Of a stretch of DNA of 60,001 nt, positions 1-8,838 are shown in pieces. This DNA comes from DATIYF01 sp035517775 (GTDB lineage: Bacteria > Acidobacteriota > Terriglobia > Terriglobales > Acidobacteriaceae). The stretch covers positions 1-60,001 of the forward strand of contig DATIYF010000016.1 in NCBI GenBank assembly GCA_035517775.1, read 5' to 3'. The stretch's first letter is position 1, and every line of letters starts with the position of its first letter. The notes below the pieces were generated by a model. That model did not search any database. It saw only the letters and a program-made list of their open reading frames with translations, and was not told where the DNA came from. A program made the position numbers and the translations under genes.

Positions 1-1866
1 TTCGTAGGGCGCGCCGCCCCAGTCGCCGTTGATGGCGTCAATAAACTTCTGCCCGTAGCCGGTCGAGCCATGGAAGTTGATCATGACGACGACGTAGCCA
101 TTCGCGGCGAACAGCTCGGGGTTCCAGCGGTAGCTCCAGTCGTCTCCCCAATTTCCTTCCGGCCCGCCGTGGATGAGGAACTTCACGGGATATTTTTTGT
201 TGGGATCGAAGTTGGGCGGTTTGACCAGGAAACCTTCGACTTTGTCGCCGTGGGACGCCTTGAACCAAAAAGAATCCAAGGGTGCCATGGCAATGCTGGA
301 AAGAATGGAATCATTAAGATGGGTTAAAGCCTGAGGCGGATGATCAAGTCGCTCTTGAATTGTCCCATCTGCATTCGTTTCGTAGATCGATGTTGGAAAT
401 GCGACTGACATTCTGGTGCACACGACGGTCTTCCCGTCAGGCGAAACGGCTAGATCATCGTTGTAGCCGTCGCGGATCACAACATCAGCATTAAACTCAT
501 CTGTTTCCCGTAGGTCGCCGTCCACCGTGATGGTTCGGTTAAATGGACGACCAATGTCAAATGAGTACACCGGCGCTTCGCCTTCCGACTCATGCCCAAA
601 AAGCAAGCGTTGGGAATCAGGGGACCATGCAAACGATCCGACCCATGAATCCAGATTTTCCGTCAAATTTTTCTTCTCCCCCGTCTTCCTCTCGTACAGC
701 ATCAGCCGGAAGCGGTCGCTCTCATATCCCGGTCGGACCTGCGCTCGGTAGGCGATGTACTTTCCGTCCGGCGAATAGAGCGGAGTCGAGTCGCTGGCTT
801 TGTTGTCAGCAGTGATGTCCTTGGTCGCCGCGATCACCTGGGCGGAAGTTGCGTCAGCAGGCCAATCCACCGGGACCGTGAACAGATCATTGTTAGTGGA
901 ATCCGCCGGCACGGCATCGTGGTTCGAGGTATAGGAAAGCTCTTTGCCATCGGGTGAGAAGGCGTAGTCGCCCTGACCGCCGAGAGAGAACACGGGCGCG
1001 TCGTAGTCGCCGGGAGTGAGGTCAAGCGGAATTGCTGGATAGGGGGCGGCGGATTGGATGCGGTCAAATTCACGGCCAGCGACAATAGTGCGACTTACTG
1101 CTATGGGCGCAGCCTGCAAGAACAGATGGCTGCGCTTACCCTCCTTATACGCATTCCAATGCCGGTAGAGCAGGTGCGTAAAAATCTGCGCCTTAACCTT
1201 CGAGTTCTTCGCCTCTTCCAGCTTCTTGGCATTGCAGGCAGTTTCTGCGGCGGGCGTCCCGTCGCATTCGGGATAAACATCCGAGACGAACAGAATGTTC
1301 TTGCCGTCGGGCGACCAGAGTTCGCCCTTCGCCTCTGTGGCCACGTGAGTGAGTTGATGCATGCCGGTCACTGTGCCCGAGGCATCGTTGAAATCTGCGA
1401 TCCAGATTTGCGAGCCGTCCCTTTTTGTCGAGACAAATGCGAAGTGCATGCCATCGGGGGCCCAGCGCGGCCGGTCGGCATCCTGATCGGAAATGATTTC
1501 CCTCTCTCCGTTGGTTGTCATTCCGGCCGAAGCTGGAGGATTCGCTTGCGAATTCTTCAGCGGAGTGGAGGAACCTGCTTTTCCCACGCCATAGCCCACC
1601 CCAGCCAAAACCGGGCCAGGATGGGGCACCTCGGAGGTTTCAGGACTGGAGTTCAACGGCACCACCCACACGTGCGGCGTGCGGGTATTGGCCGCCAAAT
1701 CCACATCCACGGCCGCGAACAGCACCCACTTACCGTTGGGCGAGACCTCCGGTTCCTCGATCCGCTTCAGCTTCATCATGTCTTCGAAAGTAAAAGGATG
1801 TTTGCTCTGGGCGAGTGCAGGGAGCGCGCAAGCGAATGCGAGGAATGCGGCCAGGAGACGACGCAT
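1..1866 (-). CDS. S9 family peptidase (prolyl oligopeptidase type), 3' end outside window
   Basis: Secreted serine peptidase of the S9 family (acylaminoacyl-peptidase/DPP type), expected to cleave peptides in the periplasm. The reading frame is open from the ATG at 1866 to the window edge, about 622 codons, and I found no stop in it. Residues 1-19 form a signal peptide (MRRLLAAFLAFACALPALA). A WD/TolB-like beta-propeller follows, with repeated SPDG(K) strands such as LWSPDGKNILFVSD and YSPDGKYIAYRA. The alpha/beta hydrolase domain then begins near position 220 with the S9 oxyanion-region motif FLIHGGPEGNWGDDWSY and NFHGSTGYGQKF. The catalytic Ser, Asp and His lie beyond the edge and cannot be checked. 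GGAGG lies about 7 bases before the ATG. Residues about 95-118 are encoded by an intergenic-type repeat, which is unusual for the propeller of this family. Confidence 0.93.
   Translation of the reverse strand, partial: MRRLLAAFLAFACALPALAQSKHPFTFEDMMKLKRIEEPEVSPNGKWVLFAAVDVDLAANTRTPHVWVVPLNSSPETSEVPHPGPVLAGVGYGVGKAGSSTPLKNSQANPPASAGMTTNGEREIISDQDADRPRWAPDGMHFAFVSTKRDGSQIWIADFNDASGTVTGMHQLTHVATEAKGELWSPDGKNILFVSDVYPECDGTPAAETACNAKKLEEAKNSKVKAQIFTHLLYRHWNAYKEGKRSHLFLQAAPIAVSRTIVAGREFDRIQSAAPYPAIPLDLTPGDYDAPVFSLGGQGDYAFSPDGKELSYTSNHDAVPADSTNNDLFTVPVDWPADATSAQVIAATKDITADNKASDSTPLYSPDGKYIAYRAQVRPGYESDRFRLMLYERKTGEKKNLTENLDSWVGSFAWSPDSQRLLFGHESEGEAPVYSFDIGRPFNRTITVDGDLRETDEFNADVVIRDGYNDDLAVSPDGKTVVCTRMSVAFPTSIYETNADGTIQERLDHPPQALTHLNDSILSSIAMAPLDSFWFKASHGDKVEGFLVKPPNFDPNKKYPVKFLIHGGPEGNWGDDWSYRWNPELFAANGYVVVMINFHGSTGYGQKFIDAINGDWGGAPYE
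1516..1584. repeat. TGTCATTCCG-family repeat inside the S9 peptidase gene
   Basis: On the + strand the segment begins TGTCATTCCGGCCGAAGC and ends GGAGTGGAGGAACCTGCTTT. Both halves match the pattern of the intergenic copies at 35626 and 54576 (TGTCATTCCG, then AGGAATCTGC). It stays in frame within the S9 gene and adds a Pro/Ser/Ala-rich stretch at residues about 95-118. Confidence 0.6.
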
Positions 1867-1975
1867 GAAGAACCTCCGCGCGGCAGGAGGACCAGTGTAA
1901 CCCGGGCAGGAGGGGAAAACGTACTCAATGAAGGAAGTTGCTTAGCCGGACGAGAGCGGCTCTCCCCCACACTCC

Positions 1976-2527
1976 CTACATCAGAATTTCTTTGGCGCGC
2001 TGCACGATGGGGTGCTGCATCTCCTGCAGGTCGTTCTTCACCAGGCTGAGCCCGTACACGCACTGCTCAAAGTTGCGGGAAAGGCTGGCGAACAGGGGCG
2101 CCACCTTGGTGTATTCGAAAAACTCGAACTTGGAAACGATGTAGTAGCTTTCCTTGCCGGCCTTGATCCAGTCCACGAAATTTTCCACCCGCTCGCGGCG
2201 CAGGCGGAAGTGGTTGATGCTCTCGGGAAACATGCCGGCGAAAAAAAGCGTGTAGTCGCCGATGTGCTTGCGTACCTGGCGCTCGCGGTCGAAAGACGCA
2301 GCGGGGCCATAGACCGGGTCAGATTCGAGCAGCATCTCGCCCACATCGGTGAGGCGGCGGCCGGCGGTATCGTGAATCTTAAACAGCTGCTCGGCATCGC
2401 AGAATTCGCTCAGCAGGTGGGCGACGTAGCCCACCACCTGCGGGTCGCGAATGCCAATCTGCTCGGCATAGTGCCGCCCTACCAACTCCACGAACAACTG
2501 CTGCAAGGGATGCGATTCCGGAATCAT
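1976..2527 (-). CDS. Conserved-looking protein of unknown function
   Basis: I do not recognise a family. The 183-residue product is soluble, has no signal peptide or membrane segment, and is rich in aromatic and charged residues (for example ESYYIVSKFEFFEYTKV). The start chosen is MIPESHPLQQLF at 2527, preceded on the minus strand by GGAGTGG about 10 bases away. The frame stays open upstream to 2617, but the extra residues look non-coding. It lies 109 bases upstream of the S9 peptidase on the same strand, so co-transcription is possible, though I see no overlap that would prove it. Codon use is like its neighbours. Confidence 0.72.
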   Translation of the reverse strand: MIPESHPLQQLFVELVGRHYAEQIGIRDPQVVGYVAHLLSEFCDAEQLFKIHDTAGRRLTDVGEMLLESDPVYGPAASFDRERQVRKHIGDYTLFFAGMFPESINHFRLRRERVENFVDWIKAGKESYYIVSKFEFFEYTKVAPLFASLSRNFEQCVYGLSLVKNDLQEMQHPIVQRAKEILM

Positions 2528-2772
2528 TTGGGCCCCCACTCCAAACCCGCCGCGGACGCGGGTTTCACCTCCGAATTGCACGATACATATCGCAGCTGGC
2601 GCGCCAGGGCAAGTCACCTTCGCAGCACATGCGTGGCACGCTCGTGCTATGTATTAGAACCCGGCCGCGCCCGCGAGGTTTCCATCGCTCGATTGCTGGC
2701 ACACGCCGCGGTCGGCTGCCAGGCGCAAGCGTTTTACCACTAGAATTATCGGCACAGAAGGAGGTTTTATTT

Positions 2773-3171
2773 ATGGAGCGCATAAATATTTCCAGCGGTA
2801 CACGCTGGGAACCTGTAGTCGGTTACTCGCGTGCCGTTAAAGTTGGGCAGCAGGTTCATGTAGCCGGCACGACTGCCACCGGCCCGGAGGGCAAGATCGT
2901 GGGCCTGGGCGATGCCTACGCGCAGACGGTGCAGACGCTGAAGAACATCGAGTCGGCGCTGCACAAAGCCGGCGCCACCATGAAAGACGTGGTGCGCACG
3001 CGCATGTTCGTCATCAACATCGCCGACTGGGAGAAAATCGGCAAGGCGCATGGAGAATTTTTTCGCGAAATCCGCCCCGCCACTTCCATGGTGCAGGTCT
3101 CAGCACTGGTCTCGCCGGAAATGCTGGTCGAAATCGAGGCCGAGGCTGTGATCGGCGCACAGAGCGCGTAG
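2773..3171 (+). CDS. RidA/YjgF/UK114 family protein (Rid)
   Basis: Member of the Rid family; RidA itself hydrolyses reactive enamine/imine intermediates formed by PLP enzymes. The 132-residue length is usual for a Rid domain and the sequence is full length (GQQVHVAGTTA near the N terminus, VEIEAEAVIG at the C terminus). The start at ATG 2773 is set by AAGGAGG at 2758-2764. The position equivalent to the substrate-binding Arg of E. coli RidA (PARS motif) is Thr104 here (RPATSMVQVS). It therefore probably belongs to a Rid subgroup without imine deaminase activity. The gene is followed after 31 bases by an exported amidohydrolase on the same strand. Confidence 0.9.
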   Translation: MERINISSGTRWEPVVGYSRAVKVGQQVHVAGTTATGPEGKIVGLGDAYAQTVQTLKNIESALHKAGATMKDVVRTRMFVINIADWEKIGKAHGEFFREIRPATSMVQVSALVSPEMLVEIEAEAVIGAQSA

Positions 3172-3202
3172 AATCATTCCTCCAAAGCAGCAGGAGGAAG
3201 AG

Positions 3203-4522
3203 ATGAAATCGCTGTGTCTTGCTGTTCTCTCGGTACTGTTCATCTCCACGGCGCAAGGTCAGCAGGCTCCGGCTTCAGCTTCACCCGTGAGCGTAACCGT
3301 TATTCGCGCGGGCACGCTGATTGATGGCACCTCTAACGCGCCGCGCCGCAATCAGGTCATCATCATTCAAGGCAACCGCATCGCGAGTGTCTCCGATGCG
3401 AGCAAGGCCAAGATTCCCGCCGGCGCGGCGGTGATTGACCTTTCTCACGCCACGGTTCTGCCCGGCCTGATTGATTCGCACACCCACATTTTTCTGCAAG
3501 GAGAAGACCCGGCTCAGGGCGGCTACGACGCCAACATCCTCAAGTATCCGCTGGCGCTGCGAGCGGCGCGGGCCACGGTTTCCGCGCGCCGGGCGCTGGA
3601 GCAGGGCTTCACCACCATCCGCGACTGCGAAACCGAAGGCGCGGGTTACGGCGATGTGGGCATTAAGGAGGCAATCGAGGGCGGCTACATTCCCGGCCCG
3701 CGCATGTTCGTGACCACGCGCGCCATCTCCACCACGGGCGGTTATCCGCTCGAGGGCTACGCGCCGTGGCTGGACATGCCGAAGGGCGTGCAGATTGTGG
3801 ATGGTCCGGTGGAGGCCCGCAAAGCCGCACGCGAGCAGCTTGACCACGGCGCCGACTGGATCAAGGTCTATATGACCCATCGCTCGTGGGTCGGCAGGCA
3901 CGGCGAACTGGTCTCACAGCCTACGCTCACGGTAGAAGAGTTGAAGGCGATCGTGGATGAAACTCATGGCTGGCAGAGAAAAGTGGCCTGCCATGTTTAC
4001 GGCGGCATTGGATTGCACCGCGCCCTCGACGGTGGCTGCGATTCCGTTGAGCACGGCCTCGATCTCGACGACGCGGCCATCGCGCAGATGCTGCGCCAGG
4101 GCACATGGTACGTGCCCACCCTGAGCGTCTATTACTACGACTGGGCCCCGGCGGATACTCCCGATGGCCAGCGCGACCGCCTGCGGGCCTCGCTGCACGA
4201 GGTCTCCTTCCGGAAGGCGTTGAAGGCGGGAGTAAAAATCGCCTTCGGCACCGATATGGGCGGCATTCCCTGGACCGACCCCATCGCCCAGGAATTTCCC
4301 CGCATGGTGGAGTTCGGCATGTCTCCCATGGAGGCGATCAAGAGCGCGACCTCACGCGCCGCCGAGATGCTGGAGATGCAGGGCCAGATCGGCGTAATCG
4401 CGGCCGGCGCATATGCCGATATCGTGGCTGTGAACGGCGATCCGCTGGCTGATATAAAGGTCCTCGAAAACGTGGCCTTCGTAATGAAGGATGGCAAAGC
4501 GTTTAAGAACGAAGCGAAATGA
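3203..4522 (+). CDS. Secreted metal-dependent amidohydrolase (imidazolonepropionase-like)
   Basis: Amidohydrolase-superfamily enzyme of the type annotated as imidazolonepropionase-like or Xaa-Pro/Xaa-Arg dipeptidase. A dipeptide-like amide substrate in the periplasm is likely but not provable here. A signal peptide covers residues 1-19 (MKSLCLAVLSVLFISTAQG). Metal ligands are visible in order: HxH at His93/His95 (LPGLIDSHTH), the Lys that is usually carboxylated (GADWIKVYMTH), His in KVACHVYGG, His in DSVEHGLDL and Asp in AFGTDMGG. The 439-residue length is normal. The ribosome-binding site GCAGGAGGAAG precedes the ATG. A second paralogue lies at 7435-8739 with an S46 peptidase between, which suggests a peptide-catabolism cluster. 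Confidence 0.92.
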   Translation: MKSLCLAVLSVLFISTAQGQQAPASASPVSVTVIRAGTLIDGTSNAPRRNQVIIIQGNRIASVSDASKAKIPAGAAVIDLSHATVLPGLIDSHTHIFLQGEDPAQGGYDANILKYPLALRAARATVSARRALEQGFTTIRDCETEGAGYGDVGIKEAIEGGYIPGPRMFVTTRAISTTGGYPLEGYAPWLDMPKGVQIVDGPVEARKAAREQLDHGADWIKVYMTHRSWVGRHGELVSQPTLTVEELKAIVDETHGWQRKVACHVYGGIGLHRALDGGCDSVEHGLDLDDAAIAQMLRQGTWYVPTLSVYYYDWAPADTPDGQRDRLRASLHEVSFRKALKAGVKIAFGTDMGGIPWTDPIAQEFPRMVEFGMSPMEAIKSATSRAAEMLEMQGQIGVIAAGAYADIVAVNGDPLADIKVLENVAFVMKDGKAFKNEAK

Positions 4523-4598
4523 GGGCCGCCCAATTCGGCCTCGACTGCCATCCCGGCCCTTCTCGAACTTTATCTTCGTAATTTTGTGACCAATTAAC

Positions 4599-4626
4599 TT
4601 GACACATATCGCGCGCGGTGCATAAT
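4599..4626 (+). promoter_or_regulatory. Sigma-70-type promoter of the CBS-domain gene
   Basis: Perfect -35 box TTGACA at 4599-4604 and -10 box CATAAT (5 of 6) at 4621-4626, with a 16-base spacer. It lies about 70 bases before the start at 4699. It is the best consensus promoter I can see in the window. Confidence 0.72.
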
Positions 4627-4698
4627 GCCCAAATCCCGTCTTGCCGATCTCAGGCCAGGCGAAACTCCCGGTTACAGCTCGAGTATTGGGAGGCAACT

Positions 4699-5136
4699 AT
4701 GAACATCCTGGAACTGTGCGATCCCGAAGCCGCAACCGTGCCCCTCGAAGCTACTGTGGCCAGCGCGATCCGCAACATGCTGGACCACCACGTAGGAGCG
4801 GTTGCGGTAGTGGACAGTGAGCGCCGCGTAGCCGGCATTTTCAGCGAGCGGGATGTGCTGCGCAAACTTGCGCTGAGCGGGAAGGACCCGGAGAAGACGC
4901 CGGTGCGCGAGATGATGACCACGCCGGTGCAGATGGCCACAGCCGACGTCAGCCCGGGCGAGGCCCTCACCACTATGGTTGAGCACCATTTCCGCCATTT
5001 GCCGATCGTGGATGGCACGGGCAAGCTGCTGGGCGTGCTCTCCATCCGCAATGTGCTCGAGTCCCGTCTGGAAGACGTGGGCCGCGAACTGGACGCTCTG
5101 GAGCAGTACGTCTCGAACGACGGGCCTGGCGGCTAA
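4699..5136 (+). CDS. Tandem CBS-domain protein
   Basis: Stand-alone protein of 145 residues made of two CBS motifs, a regulatory fold that binds adenosyl ligands such as AMP, ATP or SAM. CBS1 covers about residues 10-65 (MLDHHVGAVAVVD, GIFSERDVLRKL). CBS2 covers about 75-130 (VREMMTTPVQ, HHFRHLPIVDGTGKLLGVLSIRNVL). There is no membrane segment or fused effector domain, so the partner is unknown. The start at 4699 is set by GGGAGG at 4688-4693, and a strong promoter lies upstream. The S46 peptidase gene follows after about 120 bases on the same strand but is not obviously related in function. Confidence 0.92.
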   Translation: MNILELCDPEAATVPLEATVASAIRNMLDHHVGAVAVVDSERRVAGIFSERDVLRKLALSGKDPEKTPVREMMTTPVQMATADVSPGEALTTMVEHHFRHLPIVDGTGKLLGVLSIRNVLESRLEDVGRELDALEQYVSNDGPGG

Positions 5137-5254
5137 CCTTGCCCTGGCCGGCTTGCCCGGATTCCCACCACCGCGATTCGCCCCTTTCGCAAACCGGCCC
5201 ATGATTTGCGGTACATTTGTATGTGCGCCTGACATTCCTCAGCCGGGAGGTCCT

Positions 5255-7345
5255 TTGTCAAGAATCAAGAAGCTCCAGACGATCGCCGCTGCCGTTCTCA
5301 CAATCTGCTTTCTATGCTGCCTCTTTGCACTTTCCGCGCGCGCCGATGAGGGCATGTGGACCTTCAATAACTTCCCTTCGAAAAAAGTAGAGGCGAAGTA
5401 TGGCTTCGCGCCTTCTCCGGCCTGGCTCAATCACGTGCAGCTTTCCTCGCTGCGCATTGCGCAGGGGTGCTCGGCCTCGTTCATCTCCCCGCACGGGCTG
5501 GTGATGACCAATCACCATTGCGTGGTGCAGTGCGAGGAGCAGCTTGCCACCGCCCAGCAGAACATCGTGCAGACCGGCTTTGCCGCAAAAACTGACGCGG
5601 AAGAGCGCAAGTGCCCCGATTTCGAGCTCGATCAGCTCGCCGAGATCACCGACGTGACCGCCCAGGTGAAGGCCGCGCTGGCCGGCAAGACCGGAGACGC
5701 CGCTAACAGGGCCCTGCATGCCAAAGAGGCCGAGCTGCAGCAAAGCTGCGGCACTGACCCGACCACCCGCTGCGACGTGGTGGACCTGTATCACGGCGGG
5801 GTTTACAACCTTTACCACTACAAGCGCTACACCGATGTCCGCCTGGTGTTCGCGCCGGAGTTTGACGTGGCGCAGTTCGGCGGCGACCCCGATAACTTCA
5901 ATTTTCCCCGCTTCGACTTCGATATCGGTCTGTTGCGCGCCTATGACGATGGCAAACCGCTGGCCAGCCCCAATTATCTGAAGTGGAGTGCGGAGGGCTC
6001 GAAGGCGGACGAACTGGTGTTTGTCTCCGGCAATCCTGGCGGAACCAGCCGCGAGCTCACCATCTCGCAACTCGATTTTCTTCGCGACCACGTTTTCCCC
6101 TTCGAGTTGCCCTATCTGGCGGAGTATCGCGGCCAACTGGAAGAGTTCATTACCCGCGGCCCGGAGCAGGCGCGCGAGGCCAACGAAGATCTTTTCTTCA
6201 TCGCCAATGCCTTCAAGGCTTACTACGGCGAGCAGGAATCGCTGCTTGACCCGCATTTTTTCGGTGAAAAGGAGCAGGAAGAGCACAAGCTGCGCCAGGC
6301 CGTGGCCGGGAATGCCAAGCTCGCAGCCGACGCCCCGGCATGGGAGGACATCGCCAAGCTTCAGCGGGTACGCAGCGAGCTGTTTCTGCGCTATGCCGAT
6401 TTGAATGGATACCTATTCCGCACCGGCCTGATGGGCGACGCCATACAACTGGTGCGCGCCGCGGCCGAGCGCACCAAGCCCAACGCCGACCGGCTTCCCG
6501 AGTACACCGACCAGGCCCTGATCACCCTGAAACAGCAGATGGCGGCGCCCATCCCGATCTATAAAGACCTGCAGGAGCTGAACCTCGCTTACCTGTTCAC
6601 CGTCGTGCGGCGCGACCTGGGCGCGGATGACGCTTTCGTTCACAAGATGCTGGGCGACGAGTCGCCTGAACAACTGGCGCACCGCCTGGTCACTACCACT
6701 CGCCTCGATGACCCGAAGGTTCGCGAGGCGCTCTATGACGGCGGAGAATCGGCCATAGATGCTTCGACCGATCCTCTCATCCGCTTCGTAGTCTCGATTG
6801 ATCCTGAGCTGCGGGCGGCGCGCAAGGCCTATGAAGATCAGGTAGTGGCCCCGACGCGGGATGCAGCCGAGCGGATCGCCAAGGCGCGCTTCGCCGTGTA
6901 CGGCACCAGCGTGGATCCCGATGCCACCTTCACATTGCGCCTCAGCTACGGCACGGTTAAGGGTTTCGATGACGCCCAGGACCACTTCGTGGAGCCTTAC
7001 ACCACGATCGGCGGCCTGTTCCATCGCGCCACCGGCGCACCCCCGTATGTGCTGCCCAAGAGCTGGCTCGACGCCAAATCATCGCTGAACCTCGAGACGC
7101 CGATGAACCTCTCTACCACCAATGACATTATCGGCGGCAACTCCGGCAGTCCACTGATCAACAGCAAGGCGGAGATCGTCGGCCTGATCTTCGACGGCAA
7201 CATTTTTTCCCTGGGCGGCGATTACGGCTACGATGCCGCCAAGAACCGCTCAGTCGCCGTGGACAGCCGGGCGCTGCTCGAAGGCCTGCAGAAGGTGTAT
7301 CATCTCGACCGCATTGTGAGCGAAATCGAGGCGGCACGGCGCTGA
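5255..7345 (+). CDS. Family S46 dipeptidyl-peptidase (DPP7/DPP11 type)
   Basis: Exported serine peptidase that removes dipeptides from peptide N termini. Residues about 1-30 form a signal peptide (LTICFLCCLFALSARADEG at its end), and the mature protein begins with EGMWTFNNFP, typical of S46. The catalytic His is in GLVMTNHHC, the Asp lies in the FGGDPDNFNFPR region, and the Ser is in NDIIGGNSGSPLIN. Length is 696 residues, usual for the family. I chose TTG at 5255 because GGGAGG (5245-5250) precedes it; an in-frame ATG at 5201 has no ribosome-binding site. I cannot decide from sequence whether the specificity is DPP7-like (hydrophobic P1) or DPP11-like (Asp/Glu P1). It sits between two secreted amidohydrolases. 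Confidence 0.94.
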   Translation: MSRIKKLQTIAAAVLTICFLCCLFALSARADEGMWTFNNFPSKKVEAKYGFAPSPAWLNHVQLSSLRIAQGCSASFISPHGLVMTNHHCVVQCEEQLATAQQNIVQTGFAAKTDAEERKCPDFELDQLAEITDVTAQVKAALAGKTGDAANRALHAKEAELQQSCGTDPTTRCDVVDLYHGGVYNLYHYKRYTDVRLVFAPEFDVAQFGGDPDNFNFPRFDFDIGLLRAYDDGKPLASPNYLKWSAEGSKADELVFVSGNPGGTSRELTISQLDFLRDHVFPFELPYLAEYRGQLEEFITRGPEQAREANEDLFFIANAFKAYYGEQESLLDPHFFGEKEQEEHKLRQAVAGNAKLAADAPAWEDIAKLQRVRSELFLRYADLNGYLFRTGLMGDAIQLVRAAAERTKPNADRLPEYTDQALITLKQQMAAPIPIYKDLQELNLAYLFTVVRRDLGADDAFVHKMLGDESPEQLAHRLVTTTRLDDPKVREALYDGGESAIDASTDPLIRFVVSIDPELRAARKAYEDQVVAPTRDAAERIAKARFAVYGTSVDPDATFTLRLSYGTVKGFDDAQDHFVEPYTTIGGLFHRATGAPPYVLPKSWLDAKSSLNLETPMNLSTTNDIIGGNSGSPLINSKAEIVGLIFDGNIFSLGGDYGYDAAKNRSVAVDSRALLEGLQKVYHLDRIVSEIEAARR

Positions 7346-7434
7346 GCGCGCTAGAGGATGGCTGAGCGATCTTGCGCCTTGGCGCCTCACCCTACCCTCA
7401 ACCATCAACAGATCCGAGGAGAAAAAGGAAGACC

Positions 7435-8739
7435 ATGAATCGAAAGGCCGGTCGTGCGTTCGTTCTGTTGCTTGTGGTTTCGATGGGCGCCGCTTTGGCC
7501 GCGGCCCAGGCCGCACCCGCCCGGGTGATTGTGCAGGCGGGAAAACTGCTCGATGTGCGCAGCGGCAAAATGCTCGCCCATCAGGCCATCGTGATTGAGA
7601 ACGGAAAGATTGCGAGCGTCGGCCCGGTGAGCGAAGTCAAGCCGGGCCCGAGCGACAAAGTGGTTGATCTTTCGCAGGCCACGGTGCTTCCCGGCTTGAT
7701 TGACGCCCACACCCACCTGACCATGGACCCCCAGGACGTGGGCTATGAGAGCCTGGGAATTTCCATACCGCGGGAAGCCCTGATCGGCGCCAAGAATGCC
7801 CGCATCACCCTGCTTGCCGGCTTCACTACCGTGCGCAACGTGGGCGCCAGCGGCTTTACCGACGTCGCCTTGCGCGACGCCATCAATGCCGGCGATGTGC
7901 CCGGGCCGCGCATGCTGGTGAGTGGTCCACTGATCGGCATCACCGGCGGGCACTGCGACAATAACTTCCTGCCTTACGAATATCACGCCACCGCCGACGG
8001 CGTGGCGGATGGCATTGCCGCCGTACAGCACAAAGTTCGCGAGAACATCAAATACGGCGCTGACCTGATCAAGGTCTGCGCCACCGGAGGCGTGCTCTCA
8101 CTGGGCGACAACCCGCAAGCTTCGCAGTACACGCTGGAGGAGCTTAAGGCCATTGTGGCCGACGCCCATCGCCTGGGCCGCAAGGTTGCTGCCCACGCCC
8201 ACGGCGCGCAGGGAATCCTGTGGGCCACGGAAGCGGGTGTGGATTCTATTGAGCACGGCTCTTACATTGACGATGCCGGCATTGCCGAGATGAAAAAAAA
8301 CGGTACCTACCTGGTGCCCACCCTCTATCTGGGCGACTGGTTCCTGGAAAACGCCACCAGCCTTCATGTGCCGCCGGGCATGCTGGCTAAGGCCAAAGAA
8401 GTCATGCCCGCGGCGCGCAAGAACATCGCCCACGCCTTCGCCAGCGGCGTGAAGGTCGGCTTCGGCACCGATGCGGCCGTTTATCCCCACGGCTTGAACG
8501 CGCACGAGTTCGCGGTGATGGTGAAGCTGGGGCTGACGCCGCTGCAATCCATTCAGGCCGCGACCATCAACGACGCTGATTTGCTGGGATGGTCCGATAA
8601 AGTCGGCGCCCTCGAGCCCGGCAAATGGGCCGACATCATCGCCGTTGACGGCGACCCGCTCGCCGATGTCACCACGCTGCAGAACGTGAAGTTCGTAATG
8701 AAGGGCGGAGAAGTAGTGATGAACGAATATGCCCAGTAG
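7435..8739 (+). CDS. Secreted metal-dependent amidohydrolase, second paralogue
   Basis: Paralogue of the gene at 3203-4522 and probably also a periplasmic dipeptide or amide hydrolase. The signal peptide ends near residue 25 (SMGAALAAAQA). Metal-site motifs in order: HxH in LPGLIDAHTHL, Lys in YGADLIKVCATGG, His in VAAHAHGAQG, His in DSIEHGSYID and Asp in GFGTDAAVYPHG. The protein has 434 residues. The start at 7435 follows GAGGAG/AAGGAAG ribosome-binding sequence at 7416-7431. It differs from the first copy in the ATGGVLS segment after the Lys, which is common in Xaa-Pro/prolidase-like members. A clear hairpin terminator ends the cluster at 8767-8794. Confidence 0.92.
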   Translation: MNRKAGRAFVLLLVVSMGAALAAAQAAPARVIVQAGKLLDVRSGKMLAHQAIVIENGKIASVGPVSEVKPGPSDKVVDLSQATVLPGLIDAHTHLTMDPQDVGYESLGISIPREALIGAKNARITLLAGFTTVRNVGASGFTDVALRDAINAGDVPGPRMLVSGPLIGITGGHCDNNFLPYEYHATADGVADGIAAVQHKVRENIKYGADLIKVCATGGVLSLGDNPQASQYTLEELKAIVADAHRLGRKVAAHAHGAQGILWATEAGVDSIEHGSYIDDAGIAEMKKNGTYLVPTLYLGDWFLENATSLHVPPGMLAKAKEVMPAARKNIAHAFASGVKVGFGTDAAVYPHGLNAHEFAVMVKLGLTPLQSIQAATINDADLLGWSDKVGALEPGKWADIIAVDGDPLADVTTLQNVKFVMKGGEVVMNEYAQ

Positions 8740-8766
8740 GGCCGTTTGACCGTTCAGCAGCAGGAG

Positions 8767-8794
8767 AAAGGCCGGCGTAATCCGCCGGCCTTTT
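8767..8794 (+). terminator. Rho-independent terminator
   Basis: Perfect 11-base-pair stem AAAGGCCGGCG (8767-8777) with CGCCGGCCTTT (8783-8793), a 5-base loop TAATC, and a short T run. It lies 28 bases after the amidohydrolase stop. Confidence 0.8.
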
Positions 8795-8801
8795 GAGCGT
8801 A

Positions 8802-8823
8802 GAGACGTAGCTCGCTACGTCTC
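8802..8823. repeat. 22-base palindromic repeat, copy 1
   Basis: Arms GAGACGTAGC (8802-8811) and GCTACGTCTC (8814-8823) with loop TC, preceded by CGTA. It matches the copies at 10058 and 44291. It lies between the terminator of the amidohydrolase gene and the end of the convergent HU gene. Confidence 0.8.
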
Positions 8824-8838
8824 CATAGAGAGCCAGGA

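Noticed and set aside
1054..2049. 331-residue ORF on the + strand
   Set aside because: It lies antisense to the S9 peptidase signal-peptide and propeller region, has no recognisable domain and a composition typical of the complement of a GC-rich gene.
5201..5254. Upstream ATG as start of the S46 peptidase
   Set aside because: No ribosome-binding site; TTG at 5255 has GGGAGG at the right distance and gives a normal signal peptide.
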